A DNA stretch of 63,815 nt from Oscillospiraceae bacterium (GCA_910575815.1 CAJTFN010000022.1:1-63815), one strand, 5' to 3'; positions 8,911 through 17,547 are shown, counted from the stretch's first letter. A program made the numbers and translations. Notes: generated from the sequence alone by a model not told the origin.

Positions 8911-10581
8911 TCACTCCTTGGTAACGGTGACGGCGTAGGTTTTGGACTTATCACCGTTGGCCACCGTAACGCTCACCGTGTTTTCACCAAGCTCCCAGGT
9001 AGCCGCGCTGCCGTTCTGAATCTTCTTCCCGTTCACCTTCACCGTGGCCAGAGAGCCGGTTGTGGGGACGGCGCTGACCATGTTGCTGGCGTTGCCGGTG
9101 TCCGCGGTATACTCCAGCGTGTCCGGATTGAAAGCGGGGGTCAGGGCTAGAGCGCCAATGGCGAGGCTCCGCAGGGCCGCCACAGAGGGATTGGCCACGT
9201 CCGGAACAAAGGGCATTTCCAGAACAGGCGCCTTACCCAGGCCGATGGCCACAAAGCCCTCGGGAATAACCGGGGTTCCATCGTAGCGAGCCGTGGCCTT
9301 GATTACGGTCTGGTCTTGAATGAACAGCGGAAGATCGCTGTATTCTACGGATGTGCCCGCACGCTCCGCCAGAAGGTAGAGATCTCCGTAGCCGCCAATG
9401 ATGGTATCGTCCGGCATGATATCGTCGGAGAAGACCAGGATGTCGCCGCCCACAACGGGCATAGTTCCGCTCATCACGGAAACGATGGCCCCCGCCGCGT
9501 TGATGTTGGTTGCCTCCACCTGAATGGTGGTATAGGTGGCCTCATTCATGGCCCAGAACTTGGACCCCCTGGAATACCGGCCCTTAGCGGCAGACGCCGC
9601 CAAGATGATCTTCTGGAAGAGGGACAGGCCCGTGGTTCCGGACGGGATGGTAATCACGTTGGACTGGGACAGATTCACCCACTTCCGGGCGGTTCCGGGA
9701 TAATCGCTGGGTTTTTCGGCCTGTTTCAGACGGGTGGCAATGCCCAGGGGCATTTTCACGCCCAGGCCGAAAAGGATGGACTTGTCCACGGCGATTCCAA
9801 TGGAACCGCCCATGCCAAGAATCAGTTCACCCAGGAGAGAGGGGTCCGAGTCCTCCAGAAGGGCGTTGCAGACGGCAATATATCCGCCCACCTTGTAGCC
9901 GTCTATCTCCACGTCATTGAGGGAGAAGTTCAGCTCATTCAAGGCGGCGCAGGCCTCCGTCCAAACCGCTTCCGGGATCGCGCCCATAACGGGCTGCCGG
10001 GACCGGCCGGACACAGAGATCAGCCGCACGTGCCGTACCAGCTTGGAATAGTCCTCAATGTTCTGCCGGAGCAGATCCAGGATTACTGTGGGGATCAGCA
10101 GCTCCGCGCCGGAGACGCTTCGCTTCTGGCCGCCGTTGAACATTTCCCGGAAGCGGGTCAGGAATTTCTGAACATCCTCCCTCTGGACGAAGGCCGTCCG
10201 CTGTTCTAGGGTCATCTTACCAAAGGCTCGGGTCACGCGACTGCTCATGATAGCATCATCCTTTCGTTCAATTTCGGCCGGCGGCGGCACTGGTGCCGGG
10301 GGTTCGGGCTTCTGTGCTTCCAGGGAACGGAGCTCCGCCTCGTCGGCGGCGATCTCTGCTTCCAGGGCGCTGACGGCGTCCCGGTGCTCCTGCTGCTCCG
10401 CAGAGAATGCCTCCACCAGTTCTTTGACGGAGCGGAGCTCTTCCTCCGTCTTGGCCTCGTCCAGAGCCGCCTCCAGCTCCGCTTCCCGGGAAATCAATTC
10501 CCCGGCTTTCACGGACAGGCCCACCATGCGGCCCTTCTTTTCGTCGATCTGCCGCTTCAAAAGCAACGCTTTCAGTGCCAT
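8911..10581 (-). CDS. HK97-fold major capsid protein with C-terminal cadherin-like domain
   Basis: 556 residues in three parts. Residues 1-90 are charged coiled coil (the delta/scaffold region normally removed by the prohead protease), followed by a Pro-rich linker (92-102). About 115-455 is the HK97-fold shell protein. About 467-556 is an added beta-sandwich whose pattern (LTPAFNPDTLEYTA, then NGKKI, ENTVSVTVANGD and a final TYAVTVTKE) is that of the cadherin-like beta-sandwich family (PF12733). Such a C-terminal domain would probably be displayed on the capsid surface. The gene follows the protease gene by one base. Confidence 0.9.
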   Translation of the reverse strand: MALKALLLKRQIDEKKGRMVGLSVKAGELISREAELEAALDEAKTEEELRSVKELVEAFSAEQQEHRDAVSALEAEIAADEAELRSLEAQKPEPPAPVPPPAEIERKDDAIMSSRVTRAFGKMTLEQRTAFVQREDVQKFLTRFREMFNGGQKRSVSGAELLIPTVILDLLRQNIEDYSKLVRHVRLISVSGRSRQPVMGAIPEAVWTEACAALNELNFSLNDVEIDGYKVGGYIAVCNALLEDSDPSLLGELILGMGGSIGIAVDKSILFGLGVKMPLGIATRLKQAEKPSDYPGTARKWVNLSQSNVITIPSGTTGLSLFQKIILAASAAKGRYSRGSKFWAMNEATYTTIQVEATNINAAGAIVSVMSGTMPVVGGDILVFSDDIMPDDTIIGGYGDLYLLAERAGTSVEYSDLPLFIQDQTVIKATARYDGTPVIPEGFVAIGLGKAPVLEMPFVPDVANPSVAALRSLAIGALALTPAFNPDTLEYTADTGNASNMVSAVPTTGSLATVKVNGKKIQNGSAATWELGENTVSVTVANGDKSKTYAVTVTKE

Positions 10582-10582
10582 A

Positions 10583-11158
10583 TCATCTGTCTCCTTTCAA
10601 TTTTTGGCGGAGAGCGATCCGCTCTTCCTCCAGAAGTCTCCGGCGAATATCGTCCTCCTGCCGCCGCCGGGCATTCACAGAGGTTTCTTCATAAGCGGGG
10701 AACGTTACCACGGAAACCTCCAATAGCCGCACCTTTTCAATGATGTACTCCACGGACCCGTCCGGCAGCACGTCCCGGCGCTCGGACTCAACGAAGAACC
10801 CAAAGGAACATTGATCCACGTCCCCCCGCTGGACGCGGCGGTAAAGGTTCATGGCGTCCTGATCGTCCCGGTTGATTCGAACGCTGCCCCAAAGGCCATT
10901 GGAATCCTCCCGCAGCTCCAGGGTGCCGGACTTGTTCCGGCCCAGGACCAGGGTGGTGTCGTGGTTGGTCAGGGCCCGGATATCTTCCCCAAGGGTTTCG
11001 GAAAACGCGCCGGGGGCAATTTTTTCGCGCACTCCTTCCATGATGTGATACGGCGAATTAAAAACGGAAAAATACCCTTCAATGTGAAGCGTGTCTCCGT
11101 CTTCGCGGGTCATAAACCCGCCTGAAATAGGAAGCATGGTGCGCTGCTCAGGTTTCAT
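10583..11158 (-). CDS. HK97-family prohead protease
   Basis: 191 residues. The herpes-type serine protease pattern is visible: NHD at 65-67 giving the catalytic His, QCSFGF at 116-121 with the catalytic Ser at 118, and the conserved strand LLEVSVVTFPAY at 145-156. The C-terminal 30 residues are a charged helix. Family U35 enzymes cut the scaffold region of the capsid protein during maturation. The gene lies between portal and capsid and overlaps the portal end by 11 bases. Confidence 0.93.
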   Translation of the reverse strand: MKPEQRTMLPISGGFMTREDGDTLHIEGYFSVFNSPYHIMEGVREKIAPGAFSETLGEDIRALTNHDTTLVLGRNKSGTLELREDSNGLWGSVRINRDDQDAMNLYRRVQRGDVDQCSFGFFVESERRDVLPDGSVEYIIEKVRLLEVSVVTFPAYEETSVNARRRQEDDIRRRLLEEERIALRQKLKGDR

Positions 11159-12353
11159 CCTCGGAACCTCCTTTCTGTATCAGCTTCTTTTGGTCACCAA
11201 TCATGCCCTGTGGAATGAAGTTTTCCAGAATCACCAGCTCGTCCAGCCCCTCCTTGGGCGCGAGGTTGATCCAGTTCCGGACTTCATTTCCGGTCATGAT
11301 ACCCCGGATGTAAAGGTTCGCGCCGATATTCGAGAGGTCCTTCAGGTCGTAAGAATACAGCGCCCAGGGATTCATGGAGATGTACCAGTCCGGAGAATAG
11401 AGCAGCTTTTTTGTCATCTCCTGTTCTAGGCCGCGGACAATGGGCATGATGGTGGTGGAGATAAAGTGATTCCACTCCGCATGGTTGAAGGCCCCAAGTC
11501 CCACTACATAGGGTGGAACGCCCAGGATGGCAGCCACGGCCTGCTTGTCAAGCTTGACATTGTCGCTGATGGCCAGGTCATTCAGGGAAAGAGGCTTGAC
11601 CTGAACAACCTCCATTTGTTCCGCCGGGATCAGCCAGGGCTCCCCCGCGCCGGAGGTTTTCAGATATTGGGAGGCCAGCCGCTTCCGGCCTTCCTCGGTG
11701 GTCAGCTCCTCCCCGTTGCCGTCCACCATGACAATGACGCTTGGTTTCCATTCGCTGGAGAGAAACTCGTTTTTGGTCTTATCCGCCTGTTTTAGGGCCT
11801 TGACAACGGATTTTAGAGCGACGCGGAAGCCGGTGCCAAGCCAGGGCTGCGCGGTGGAGGGGTTCAGCACAAAGTGGAGCAGATTTTCCGGGGCATAAGG
11901 GACGCCGCCGATCAGGATACGGTACCCAAACCCGTCCGCCTGAAAGCTGACGTGGCCAGGGGGAATGGGAACCAGCTCCTCCAGATTCCCTCCGGAGGTT
12001 TTGGGCCAAACCACCGCGTTTCCGCCGCCGTCCAGCAGCAGTGCCCAGATTACGGCGGACATCAGCGTTTTTCGTGTCATCCAAGGATTTGGGTCAATAT
12101 CCAGTCGCCGGGACAGGCCGTTTTTTAGCCGGATGTCTCCGGAGTCGGTATTCTCCATCAAATGAATGGGCATGGAACCGATGAGCTCGGCAATCCGGCC
12201 CACAGCCATGCGTACCTCCGGATTATCCGAAAGGCGGGTATAGCCCTCGCAGGAGATGGAATCCCAGCTTCCACCAAGGAAGAACCCGACGCTCCTGCGC
12301 TGCTCTGTGGGGCGGTCCCGGGACGCAGAGGACCTGTTTTTCCGTTTGCTCAT
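11148..12353 (-). CDS. Phage portal protein
   Basis: 401 residues from ATG 12353, chosen because AAGGAGG precedes it and it overlaps the terminase stop (ATGA). The sequence has portal-family features: WALLLDGGGNAVVWP, LLHFVLNPS, GTGFRVALKSVVKAL, and VAAILGVPPYVVGLG followed by NHAEWNHFISTTIMPI. HK97-type portals form the dodecameric ring at the head vertex through which DNA is packaged. It is followed directly by the prohead protease gene. Confidence 0.93.
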   Translation of the reverse strand: MSKRKNRSSASRDRPTEQRRSVGFFLGGSWDSISCEGYTRLSDNPEVRMAVGRIAELIGSMPIHLMENTDSGDIRLKNGLSRRLDIDPNPWMTRKTLMSAVIWALLLDGGGNAVVWPKTSGGNLEELVPIPPGHVSFQADGFGYRILIGGVPYAPENLLHFVLNPSTAQPWLGTGFRVALKSVVKALKQADKTKNEFLSSEWKPSVIVMVDGNGEELTTEEGRKRLASQYLKTSGAGEPWLIPAEQMEVVQVKPLSLNDLAISDNVKLDKQAVAAILGVPPYVVGLGAFNHAEWNHFISTTIMPIVRGLEQEMTKKLLYSPDWYISMNPWALYSYDLKDLSNIGANLYIRGIMTGNEVRNWINLAPKEGLDELVILENFIPQGMIGDQKKLIQKGGSEDET

Positions 12354-14476
12354 GCTTCCTCCTTGCTGCCAAACCAATTCTTTTCCTTCTGCGCCGCTTC
12401 CAAATCCTCCAAATAGGCGCAGCACGCGAACACGGAGGCATCAAATACGTCGATCCGGAGGTTTTCCAGAAGCTTTTCATACATGACCATGTCATCTGAC
12501 TTTTCAATGCCCCGCACGTTTTGCACGCAATACTCAAAAGGCTCTGCGTGGAGGTAATACAGGGTACCCCTCTTGGCGCTTGCCTCAATGTATCGGAAGC
12601 CCTCGCTCTTCCGGGTAAAGAGCTGCGGTTGGTCCTTGACACGGAAATGGGCCTGTTTCATTTCGAGGAAATACTCCCGGCAGAATTTCCGGTCATGACC
12701 CACCTGCCGGATTTTAAATCCTTTGTCCCGAAGCCCCTTGTACCACTTCACCACGTCGCTGTGGTTGGTCACCTTATCGTTTGGCATGTCCAGCCATCCG
12801 TCTTCCTTCCAGCCGAACAGGGGGATCTGGTCCTCTCTTGCCTTCACAACTGCCGCCGTCAAAGGGAACCAGCAATGCGGAATGATGATGTCCACACCCT
12901 GGTAATGGCCAAACAGCGCGGAGGCCGTGAGGTCGTGGAGCTTAGACAGGTCGCTGCCGCCATACCAGCGGACAGGCAGCTTTGCCAGATCTTCCAGCGT
13001 CCAGGAGTATTGGCTGTCGCTGGCCCGGAATTCGTCGATATTAAACCAGGCTCTCAGCGCCGCAATAAAGACGTTCAGGGACTTTTGGAGGAATTCCGGC
13101 CGGAGCTGGGGGTCCTCCTTGGCCTGCATGGCGTCGTTTACCATCTCCTGGGGGCGGATGCTGTGCCCCCAGCCCGGGTTGCACATCTCCATAATCTTCG
13201 GGTTCGTATAATCCACGTCCCCGTTTTTATCCTTCGGGGCCATAGCAATAAACACGAAAATGGCGTCCGCTTCCTCGCCCTTAATAGTGCCGTTCAGAAT
13301 TTTTTGCCCGTATTCCACACGCTTTGCGCAAAAGCCGGTGGCAAACTCGCCGCCGGAGCTGATGCCGATAATCAGCTTATTGGTATAGGCTTTTGTGGCA
13401 TCCTTTAGAATTTGATACTGCTTCGCGGATTTATAGGTATGCATCTCATCCGCGATGACGATGTTACAATTGAAGCTGTCCTGTTTGTCCACACTGGCGG
13501 CCAGGGCATTGATGGAGATATACCCGTCCTCCCCCACGTCGCCGGAGACGCTGCGCTCCATGTTGTTGTTAATGACGCGAAGTCCTAAGACAGGGTTGTC
13601 GTCTACGGTCAGCTTTCTGCGCCGAAGGTTGTACACCAGGAAGTCAAAGCCCTCGAGAGCCTGCTTCAACGCGCCGCCGACTTCATAAACCTTCGAGCCG
13701 GACTTTCGTTCATAAAGGGCCAGCGCCCAGGCCAGCGACGCCGCGAAGGTGGTCTTGATGTTCTTCCGGGGAACGAAGTCCAGGGCTTCCTTGAAGCGCC
13801 GTTCCCTCGTTCCTTTCAGGTAGAACCCCATAATATTGTAAACAATGAATTTATGATACGGTAGCAGATAAAACGGCGTCCCTCGCAAGGGCGTAGCGTC
13901 CAGAAATTCTCCCTGCCGGTGGCAGATGGTGGTTTCAATTATGGCAATAATCTCGTTTGCGGGCTCCATTCGGAAGTCCCATTTCGGGTTTTGAAGGTCC
14001 CTCCGGTAGCGCTGGCAGGCCTGGACGATTTCCAGGCAGACATTTACCTCTCCGCTGAGACAGCCGTCTACATAGGTGTCCACTTCCTCCAGGTAGGCGG
14101 AGGCATGCTCCAGGGCATAGTCATGGGCAGCGGCCAAAAGCTCTTCCAGAGGACTCTCCCGGCTCCCCGCCTGAGCGGCGGATGCTTGCTTTGCGCGTTT
14201 GAGCCCGGTAGGGGTCAATCCCAGCTGGTTCCGAAGGGACTGGATGCTGGCGCGGAGCTGCTCCACAACGGTGTAATTGGGATCCTTGGCCATGTAACGC
14301 CCGCCGGTTTTGTTCATCAGCTCCGTCACCATCTGGCCTCCGGCAGCCCGCCAGGCCTTTTCCGCCCGGGACAGCTCCCGTTCCAGCTTGGCCAGCTGGC
14401 GAATGGAGGGGTCAAAAATTTCGTTGTAGGTCCCAACGGACTCCATGTCCGCCCGGATCATCGCTTCCCGGCCCAT
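12350..14476 (-). CDS. Terminase, apparent small (P27-like) and large subunit fusion
   Basis: 708 residues from ATG 14476 (AGGAGG seven bases upstream). Residues about 10-97 match the P27 small-terminase pattern: TYNEIFDPSIRQLA, then KTGG..MAKDPNYTVVEQL and LGLTPTGLKR. From about 110 the protein is a large subunit: ATPase P-loop PRKNIKTT at 236-243, Walker B IVIADE at 339-344, and a nuclease motif GSDLS at 507-511. Typical small plus large lengths sum to this size. Normally the two are separate adjacent genes; here the frame is continuous, with HNH upstream and portal downstream. Confidence 0.88.
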   Translation of the reverse strand: MGREAMIRADMESVGTYNEIFDPSIRQLAKLERELSRAEKAWRAAGGQMVTELMNKTGGRYMAKDPNYTVVEQLRASIQSLRNQLGLTPTGLKRAKQASAAQAGSRESPLEELLAAAHDYALEHASAYLEEVDTYVDGCLSGEVNVCLEIVQACQRYRRDLQNPKWDFRMEPANEIIAIIETTICHRQGEFLDATPLRGTPFYLLPYHKFIVYNIMGFYLKGTRERRFKEALDFVPRKNIKTTFAASLAWALALYERKSGSKVYEVGGALKQALEGFDFLVYNLRRRKLTVDDNPVLGLRVINNNMERSVSGDVGEDGYISINALAASVDKQDSFNCNIVIADEMHTYKSAKQYQILKDATKAYTNKLIIGISSGGEFATGFCAKRVEYGQKILNGTIKGEEADAIFVFIAMAPKDKNGDVDYTNPKIMEMCNPGWGHSIRPQEMVNDAMQAKEDPQLRPEFLQKSLNVFIAALRAWFNIDEFRASDSQYSWTLEDLAKLPVRWYGGSDLSKLHDLTASALFGHYQGVDIIIPHCWFPLTAAVVKAREDQIPLFGWKEDGWLDMPNDKVTNHSDVVKWYKGLRDKGFKIRQVGHDRKFCREYFLEMKQAHFRVKDQPQLFTRKSEGFRYIEASAKRGTLYYLHAEPFEYCVQNVRGIEKSDDMVMYEKLLENLRIDVFDASVFACCAYLEDLEAAQKEKNWFGSKEEA

Positions 14477-14633
14477 AAACGCCTCCTGTCCTCCGGATAT
14501 CGAAGCACGGCTCACGCGGGCGCGTCGTTTGCGGGCGCGTCCCCCGCGAGAATCCTTACGGCGGCGGAATTACCCCCTCTGCCGTTCTTCCCGCCGTCGG
14601 AAATGTCCCTGCCCCCCGGTCTTCCTAGCTGGC

Positions 14634-14921
14634 TCAAATCCCGTTGGTGGGAGGGGGGGCTACCCGGCGGCGCCATGCCAGACCTTTTGCTGTGAGCGCG
14701 CCGGTCTCTCGGTCGTGCATCCCGTTGTGACAGCCAAGGCACAGACTGATCAGGTTCCAGTCCTCCCAGGCATACGCGGGGAAGTCCTCCACAGGATAGG
14801 CGTGGTGCACCATGCAGGCGTTTGTGAAGACGCCATAGCGCTGGCACTCCCGGCATCGGCATTTGTCACGGAGGAGAATGCTTTCCCTCTTGGCTTGCCA
14901 GCGCTTTGACTTGTAGTCCAT
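14634..14921 (-). CDS. HNH endonuclease
   Basis: 95 residues with the phage HNH pattern: CRCRECQRYG near 22-31, MVHHAYPVEDFP near 37-48, and the C-terminal LISLCLGCHNGMHDRETG. Two CxxC pairs bind structural zinc and the HH, N and H residues form the beta-beta-alpha metal site. HNH genes next to terminase are common in HK97-type phages, where they assist DNA cleavage in packaging. It has GGAGGTGA upstream and is the first gene after the early-operon terminator. Confidence 0.9.
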   Translation of the reverse strand: MDYKSKRWQAKRESILLRDKCRCRECQRYGVFTNACMVHHAYPVEDFPAYAWEDWNLISLCLGCHNGMHDRETGALTAKGLAWRRRVAPPPTNGI

Positions 14922-15003
14922 GGGCTATCACCTCCACGGCAAAAACAAAAAGCTACGGCCAACAACCACGCGCGTTTTCCGCGTTGGTCATTGGCCGTAG
15001 CTC
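14922..15003 (-). terminator. Strong rho-independent terminator ending the early operon
   Basis: On the minus strand AGCTACGGCCAA (15002-14991) pairs with TTGGCCGTAGCT (14962-14951), with further inner pairing of ACCAACGCG and CGCGTGGT, followed by CTTTTTGTTTTTG. The last sense codons and the stop of the zinc-finger gene form the 5' arm. It separates the replication module from the HNH/packaging operon, so late transcription needs readthrough, antitermination or its own promoter. Confidence 0.85.
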
Positions 15004-15188
15004 TCAAAGCATTCGCCCTTCACGATATCCACGATGTGCTCGGTTTTGCATATCCGGCAGTACGCGATGATCTTGTGCCCCTCGGAGTCTGGGAGGATCT
15101 GCATCATCCGCCGGTTGCGGTTGCAGCTGGGACACGATAGCCATCCGTTTACCACGATCAGTTTACCACGTTTTCCTTGAGTTTGCAA
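14988..15188 (-). CDS. Cys-rich zinc-binding phage protein (Cys_rich_KTR/Com-like), 66 aa
   Basis: 66 residues with two CxxC pairs (CPSCNRNRR and CRICKTEH) spaced as a zinc ribbon, and a short basic N-terminus. The pattern resembles the small Cys_rich_KTR family common in Firmicute mobile elements and, more loosely, Com-type translation regulators. Nucleic acid binding is inferred. It is the last gene before the early-operon terminator, whose stem includes its stop codon. Confidence 0.7.
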   Translation of the reverse strand: MQTQGKRGKLIVVNGWLSCPSCNRNRRMMQILPDSEGHKIIAYCRICKTEHIVDIVKGECFESYGQ

Positions 15189-15239
15189 GTCTTTTCCCTC
15201 CTTTGTCGAGAAGATAATATAGGTTTCAAGACCGAAAAT

Positions 15240-16007
15240 TTAATAAAAGCCTGATTTCTTTTTTCGCCGCCTGGCCTTGGGCGCGCCCAATAGCGAAGCC
15301 AGCAGCACATATTCCATATAATAGAACTGCCCGTAAGGCGTCTCCTTCCGCTCCAGAGTCCGGTAAGCGGTCCGTTTCTCCGGCGGCGGCCGCATGACCT
15401 CCCCCGCCGGGACGTAGGAAAAGGACCGCTCAGGTTTTTTCAAATTCCCTTTGGAACCGGACCAGAGCCGTTCGCCGGGCTTATCCCGGCCCTCTTTGCA
15501 GAAATACTTTGCCAGCGTCTCGAAGTTCTTCTCCCGGTTCACCCGGATCTTCCGGAACTCCACCGCCCCCTTCTGCCAGAGGCGGCAAATCTGGTCATAG
15601 TCGTCGCCGGTGGCATTGATGAGCATATGGACATGCCACCGGCCCTCGCCGTGCTTATGCTCAATGGATCTAATGTATTTCAGCTCCCGTCCGGCCTTCC
15701 GCCGCTCATTCCTCAGATCCCGGACAAAAGCGGTTAAATCCCGCTGAACCTCTTTTTTCAGGAAGGGCAGATGCTCGTCCGAATAAGTAAAGGTCGCGAA
15801 AATGTCCCTTGGCCCAAAATTGGCGGCCATCAGAAGCTTGAGCTTCTGCCAGGCGTATTTTTGGTTCATCAGCTGCTGGGCCTTGGAGGACAATTCCCGT
15901 TTCCCCTGCCGGACCCTGGGCCCGTCCCTGACGCGGGAGGCCGGATAAACGGCCTCCATAACCAAAGGCCCGGCAGTGATGGTGCGTTTTATCATGGATT
16001 TAGGCAT
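15240..16007 (-). CDS. HUH rolling-circle-type replication protein
   Basis: 255 residues from ATG 16007; the frame is open further upstream but that part is hydrophobic and looks non-native, so the start is uncertain. The ordered motifs are those of the REP_ORF2/G2P HUH family: FATFTYSDEHLP (motif I), RWHVHMLINA with His-x-His (motif II), and AKYFCKEGRDK with the candidate nicking Tyr (motif III). The C-terminus is very basic. Such proteins nick one strand to start rolling-circle replication in plasmids and ssDNA phages. Its presence in the early operon of a dsDNA tailed prophage is unusual. Confidence 0.8.
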   Translation of the reverse strand: MPKSMIKRTITAGPLVMEAVYPASRVRDGPRVRQGKRELSSKAQQLMNQKYAWQKLKLLMAANFGPRDIFATFTYSDEHLPFLKKEVQRDLTAFVRDLRNERRKAGRELKYIRSIEHKHGEGRWHVHMLINATGDDYDQICRLWQKGAVEFRKIRVNREKNFETLAKYFCKEGRDKPGERLWSGSKGNLKKPERSFSYVPAGEVMRPPPEKRTAYRTLERKETPYGQFYYMEYVLLASLLGAPKARRRKKKSGFY

Positions 16008-16172
16008 GTTATCTTCACCGTCTTTCCAAATAAGCCTTTTCCCAATCTTTCTTATAAAGATTATTCCAATCATTGCATTTATCGCAATGACCATCAGATC
16101 CACGGCAAGTCCCGCACGGACGGCGCTCTCTGACATGACACTGCAACAGCCAAATGACGTGTTCAATAAAAT

Positions 16173-16661
16173 TCATAAGCTCCAAACCTCCGGCAGAAAG
16201 GCATTACACTCCAGGCAAAAACAGGGCTTACAAGAAGAGAGAGCCCCGCAAACTGGACATCGGAAAACATCAGGATATCGGACCCATTTTTGTTTTTTAC
16301 CGAATCCAGCAAATTTCCAAAACTCAAGATCGCGGATATAAACAAACGCCCTAGCATGACAGGAAGAATATAATTCCCCATACGTTTGAGCATACCATAC
16401 GACACGCTCCACATTTCGAGGGTTCCATTCTGGATCACAAGCTAAAATGCGGGCGGCCTCATCATGGCCAGGCATATCCATCAGCAAAAGCCGAAGCATG
16501 ACAGCCGTGGTTCGCCCCGATTGGCGCGTAGGAAAGAATTCCAACACGCCTGTTACGCCAACAGCAAAATCCCGCTGCCATGGGTAAGGTTTAATTTTCA
16601 ACTCATTGCAGATGCGCCTTAAACGAAGTCGGAGCAAAATTTTCTGAAAAATAGTCCTCAA
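16173..16661 (-). CDS. Phage protein with P-loop-like motif and zinc ribbon
   Basis: Up to 162 residues; the start is uncertain because no in-frame ATG precedes the conserved part. TTG 16661 has no good ribosome site, and another TTG lies near 16602 after a small upstream gene. The core has KIKPYPWQRDFAVG and then PTRQSGRTTAVMLRLLL, a Walker A-like Gly-Arg-Thr-Thr loop seen in Firmicute phage proteins. The C-terminus has Cys pairs (CPVCGALSSCKPC, CLEC) suggesting a zinc ribbon. Function is not known. Confidence 0.55.
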   Translation of the reverse strand: MRTIFQKILLRLRLRRICNELKIKPYPWQRDFAVGVTGVLEFFPTRQSGRTTAVMLRLLLMDMPGHDEAARILACDPEWNPRNVERVVWYAQTYGELYSSCHARAFVYIRDLEFWKFAGFGKKQKWVRYPDVFRCPVCGALSSCKPCFCLECNAFLPEVWSL

Positions 16662-16713
16662 TCTTTGCGCAGCAGAACCTGGAGCAGCGCCGTGGCTTTT
16701 TCTTTTTAGGCAT
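16603..16713 (-). CDS. Possible 36-aa basic Cys-containing peptide
   Basis: A short frame starts at ATG 16713 behind AAGGAGGATCTAA, overlapping the end of the 3D-domain gene, and ends at 16603. It begins MPKKKKPRRCSRFCC and is strongly basic with three Cys. The ribosome site is better than that of the following larger frame, so it may be translated and coupled to it. I recognise no family; it could also be a leader peptide or chance frame. Confidence 0.4.
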   Translation of the reverse strand: MPKKKKPRRCSRFCCAKIEDYFSENFAPTSFKAHLQ

Positions 16714-17212
16714 TTAGATCCTCCTTACTTTTTGGAGTTGTCCAATACACGGTCAGGCTTTGCCGCCCGCACTGGACAGCATAGTCATAATCCGGTGTGT
16801 AGATGTCCACCCACTCCCCCTTGACCCCGGTATCCGTGGCCTGGAATTGCTCCACGGTCCCGTCGGCGTACTCCACATAGACCGCCGAGAACAGGGGGAT
16901 AACTTCCGGGTCCACGGCGCAGGTGACGCCCTCCTCCACGGGAAGGCCGCTGGCAGTGATGCCATAGGCCGGGTGATCCGGAGCCTTGCCGCAAGTGTCC
17001 GCCGTGTACCAGGTGACGGTGCAGCCCTCAATCACATGGACTTCCGCCGGAGATTCAACGGGCGTCTCCGGTTCCGGCTCCGCCCGCTCTGCGGGAGGCG
17101 GGATGATCTGGACGGCGGGACCGAAAGGCGGTTCCGCCGCGGGCTCCGGCGAAGGGCGGAAGGTCAGGAGGAGCGCCAGAAGAATAACGAAGGGCAGGGG
17201 CCTATTCCGCAT
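16706..17212 (-). CDS. Secreted 3D-domain protein encoded in prophage
   Basis: 168 residues. A signal peptide (MRNRPLPFVILLALLLTF) is followed by a Pro/Glu-rich spacer (about 20-55) and a 3D domain at about 60-160 containing VTWYTADTCG, YGITASGLP, and the Asp triad region QATDTGVKGEWVDIY. 3D domains (PF06725) occur in MltA-like and Rpf/YabE-like cell-wall proteins and bind or cleave peptidoglycan. In a phage early operon this could modify the wall of the infected cell or act as superinfection exclusion; those roles are inference. It overlaps the upstream zinc-finger gene by 11 bases. Confidence 0.85.
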   Translation of the reverse strand: MRNRPLPFVILLALLLTFRPSPEPAAEPPFGPAVQIIPPPAERAEPEPETPVESPAEVHVIEGCTVTWYTADTCGKAPDHPAYGITASGLPVEEGVTCAVDPEVIPLFSAVYVEYADGTVEQFQATDTGVKGEWVDIYTPDYDYAVQCGRQSLTVYWTTPKSKEDLNA

Positions 17213-17417
17213 AGCCCCTCCCTCCCTGGGCGGAGCGCAGGAGGGCGCACTCGGTACAGAGAAATTGAGTGTCAGCGAATATCCGCGTGAACAGCTCCGC
17301 GTTTTTCTCCTGGTGCCAGCATTCCTGGCCGCATACGGGGCAGTAAGCGGTCCGCCAGTCAGTATGGGTGGGCTTCCTTATGTTCTTTTTCAGGGGCATC
17401 ATGGCGATATAGCTCAT
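17202..17417 (-). CDS. Small zinc-ribbon phage protein, 71 aa
   Basis: 71 residues with CPVCGQECWHQ near 26-36 and FLCTECALLRS near 53-63, a four-Cys zinc ribbon. It overlaps the 3D-domain gene at its end. An AAGGAGGT lies somewhat far (about 12 bases) from the ATG. No family recognised; small phage zinc ribbons generally bind nucleic acid. Confidence 0.6.
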   Translation of the reverse strand: MSYIAMMPLKKNIRKPTHTDWRTAYCPVCGQECWHQEKNAELFTRIFADTQFLCTECALLRSAQGGRGYAE

Positions 17418-17460
17418 TTGCTGCGCATACCTCCTTCTGGATCAAAGTAATCCGTGTCAT
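17359..17460 (-). CDS. Possible 33-aa peptide overlapping zinc-ribbon gene
   Basis: A 33-codon frame starts at ATG 17460 with an ideal GGAGGTTAGT ahead of it and overlaps the start of the 71-aa gene in another frame. It begins MTRITLIQKEVC. Its ribosome site is stronger than that of the larger gene, so it may serve to couple translation. No homology recognised; may be a chance frame. Confidence 0.3.
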   Translation of the reverse strand: MTRITLIQKEVCAANELYRHDAPEKEHKEAHPY

Positions 17461-17547
17461 ACTAACCTCCTGTTTTACCCCCCGTCGATCCGGAGAACAG
17501 AGCGCACTCGCGGCAGAGAGACCAGATATCCGGGCAACGGGCCTTTC

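Noticed and set aside
14512..14862. 116-codon minus-strand frame between HNH and terminase
   Set aside because: Overlaps HNH in another frame with no ribosome site and does not resemble a small terminase; the P27-like domain is fused to the large subunit.
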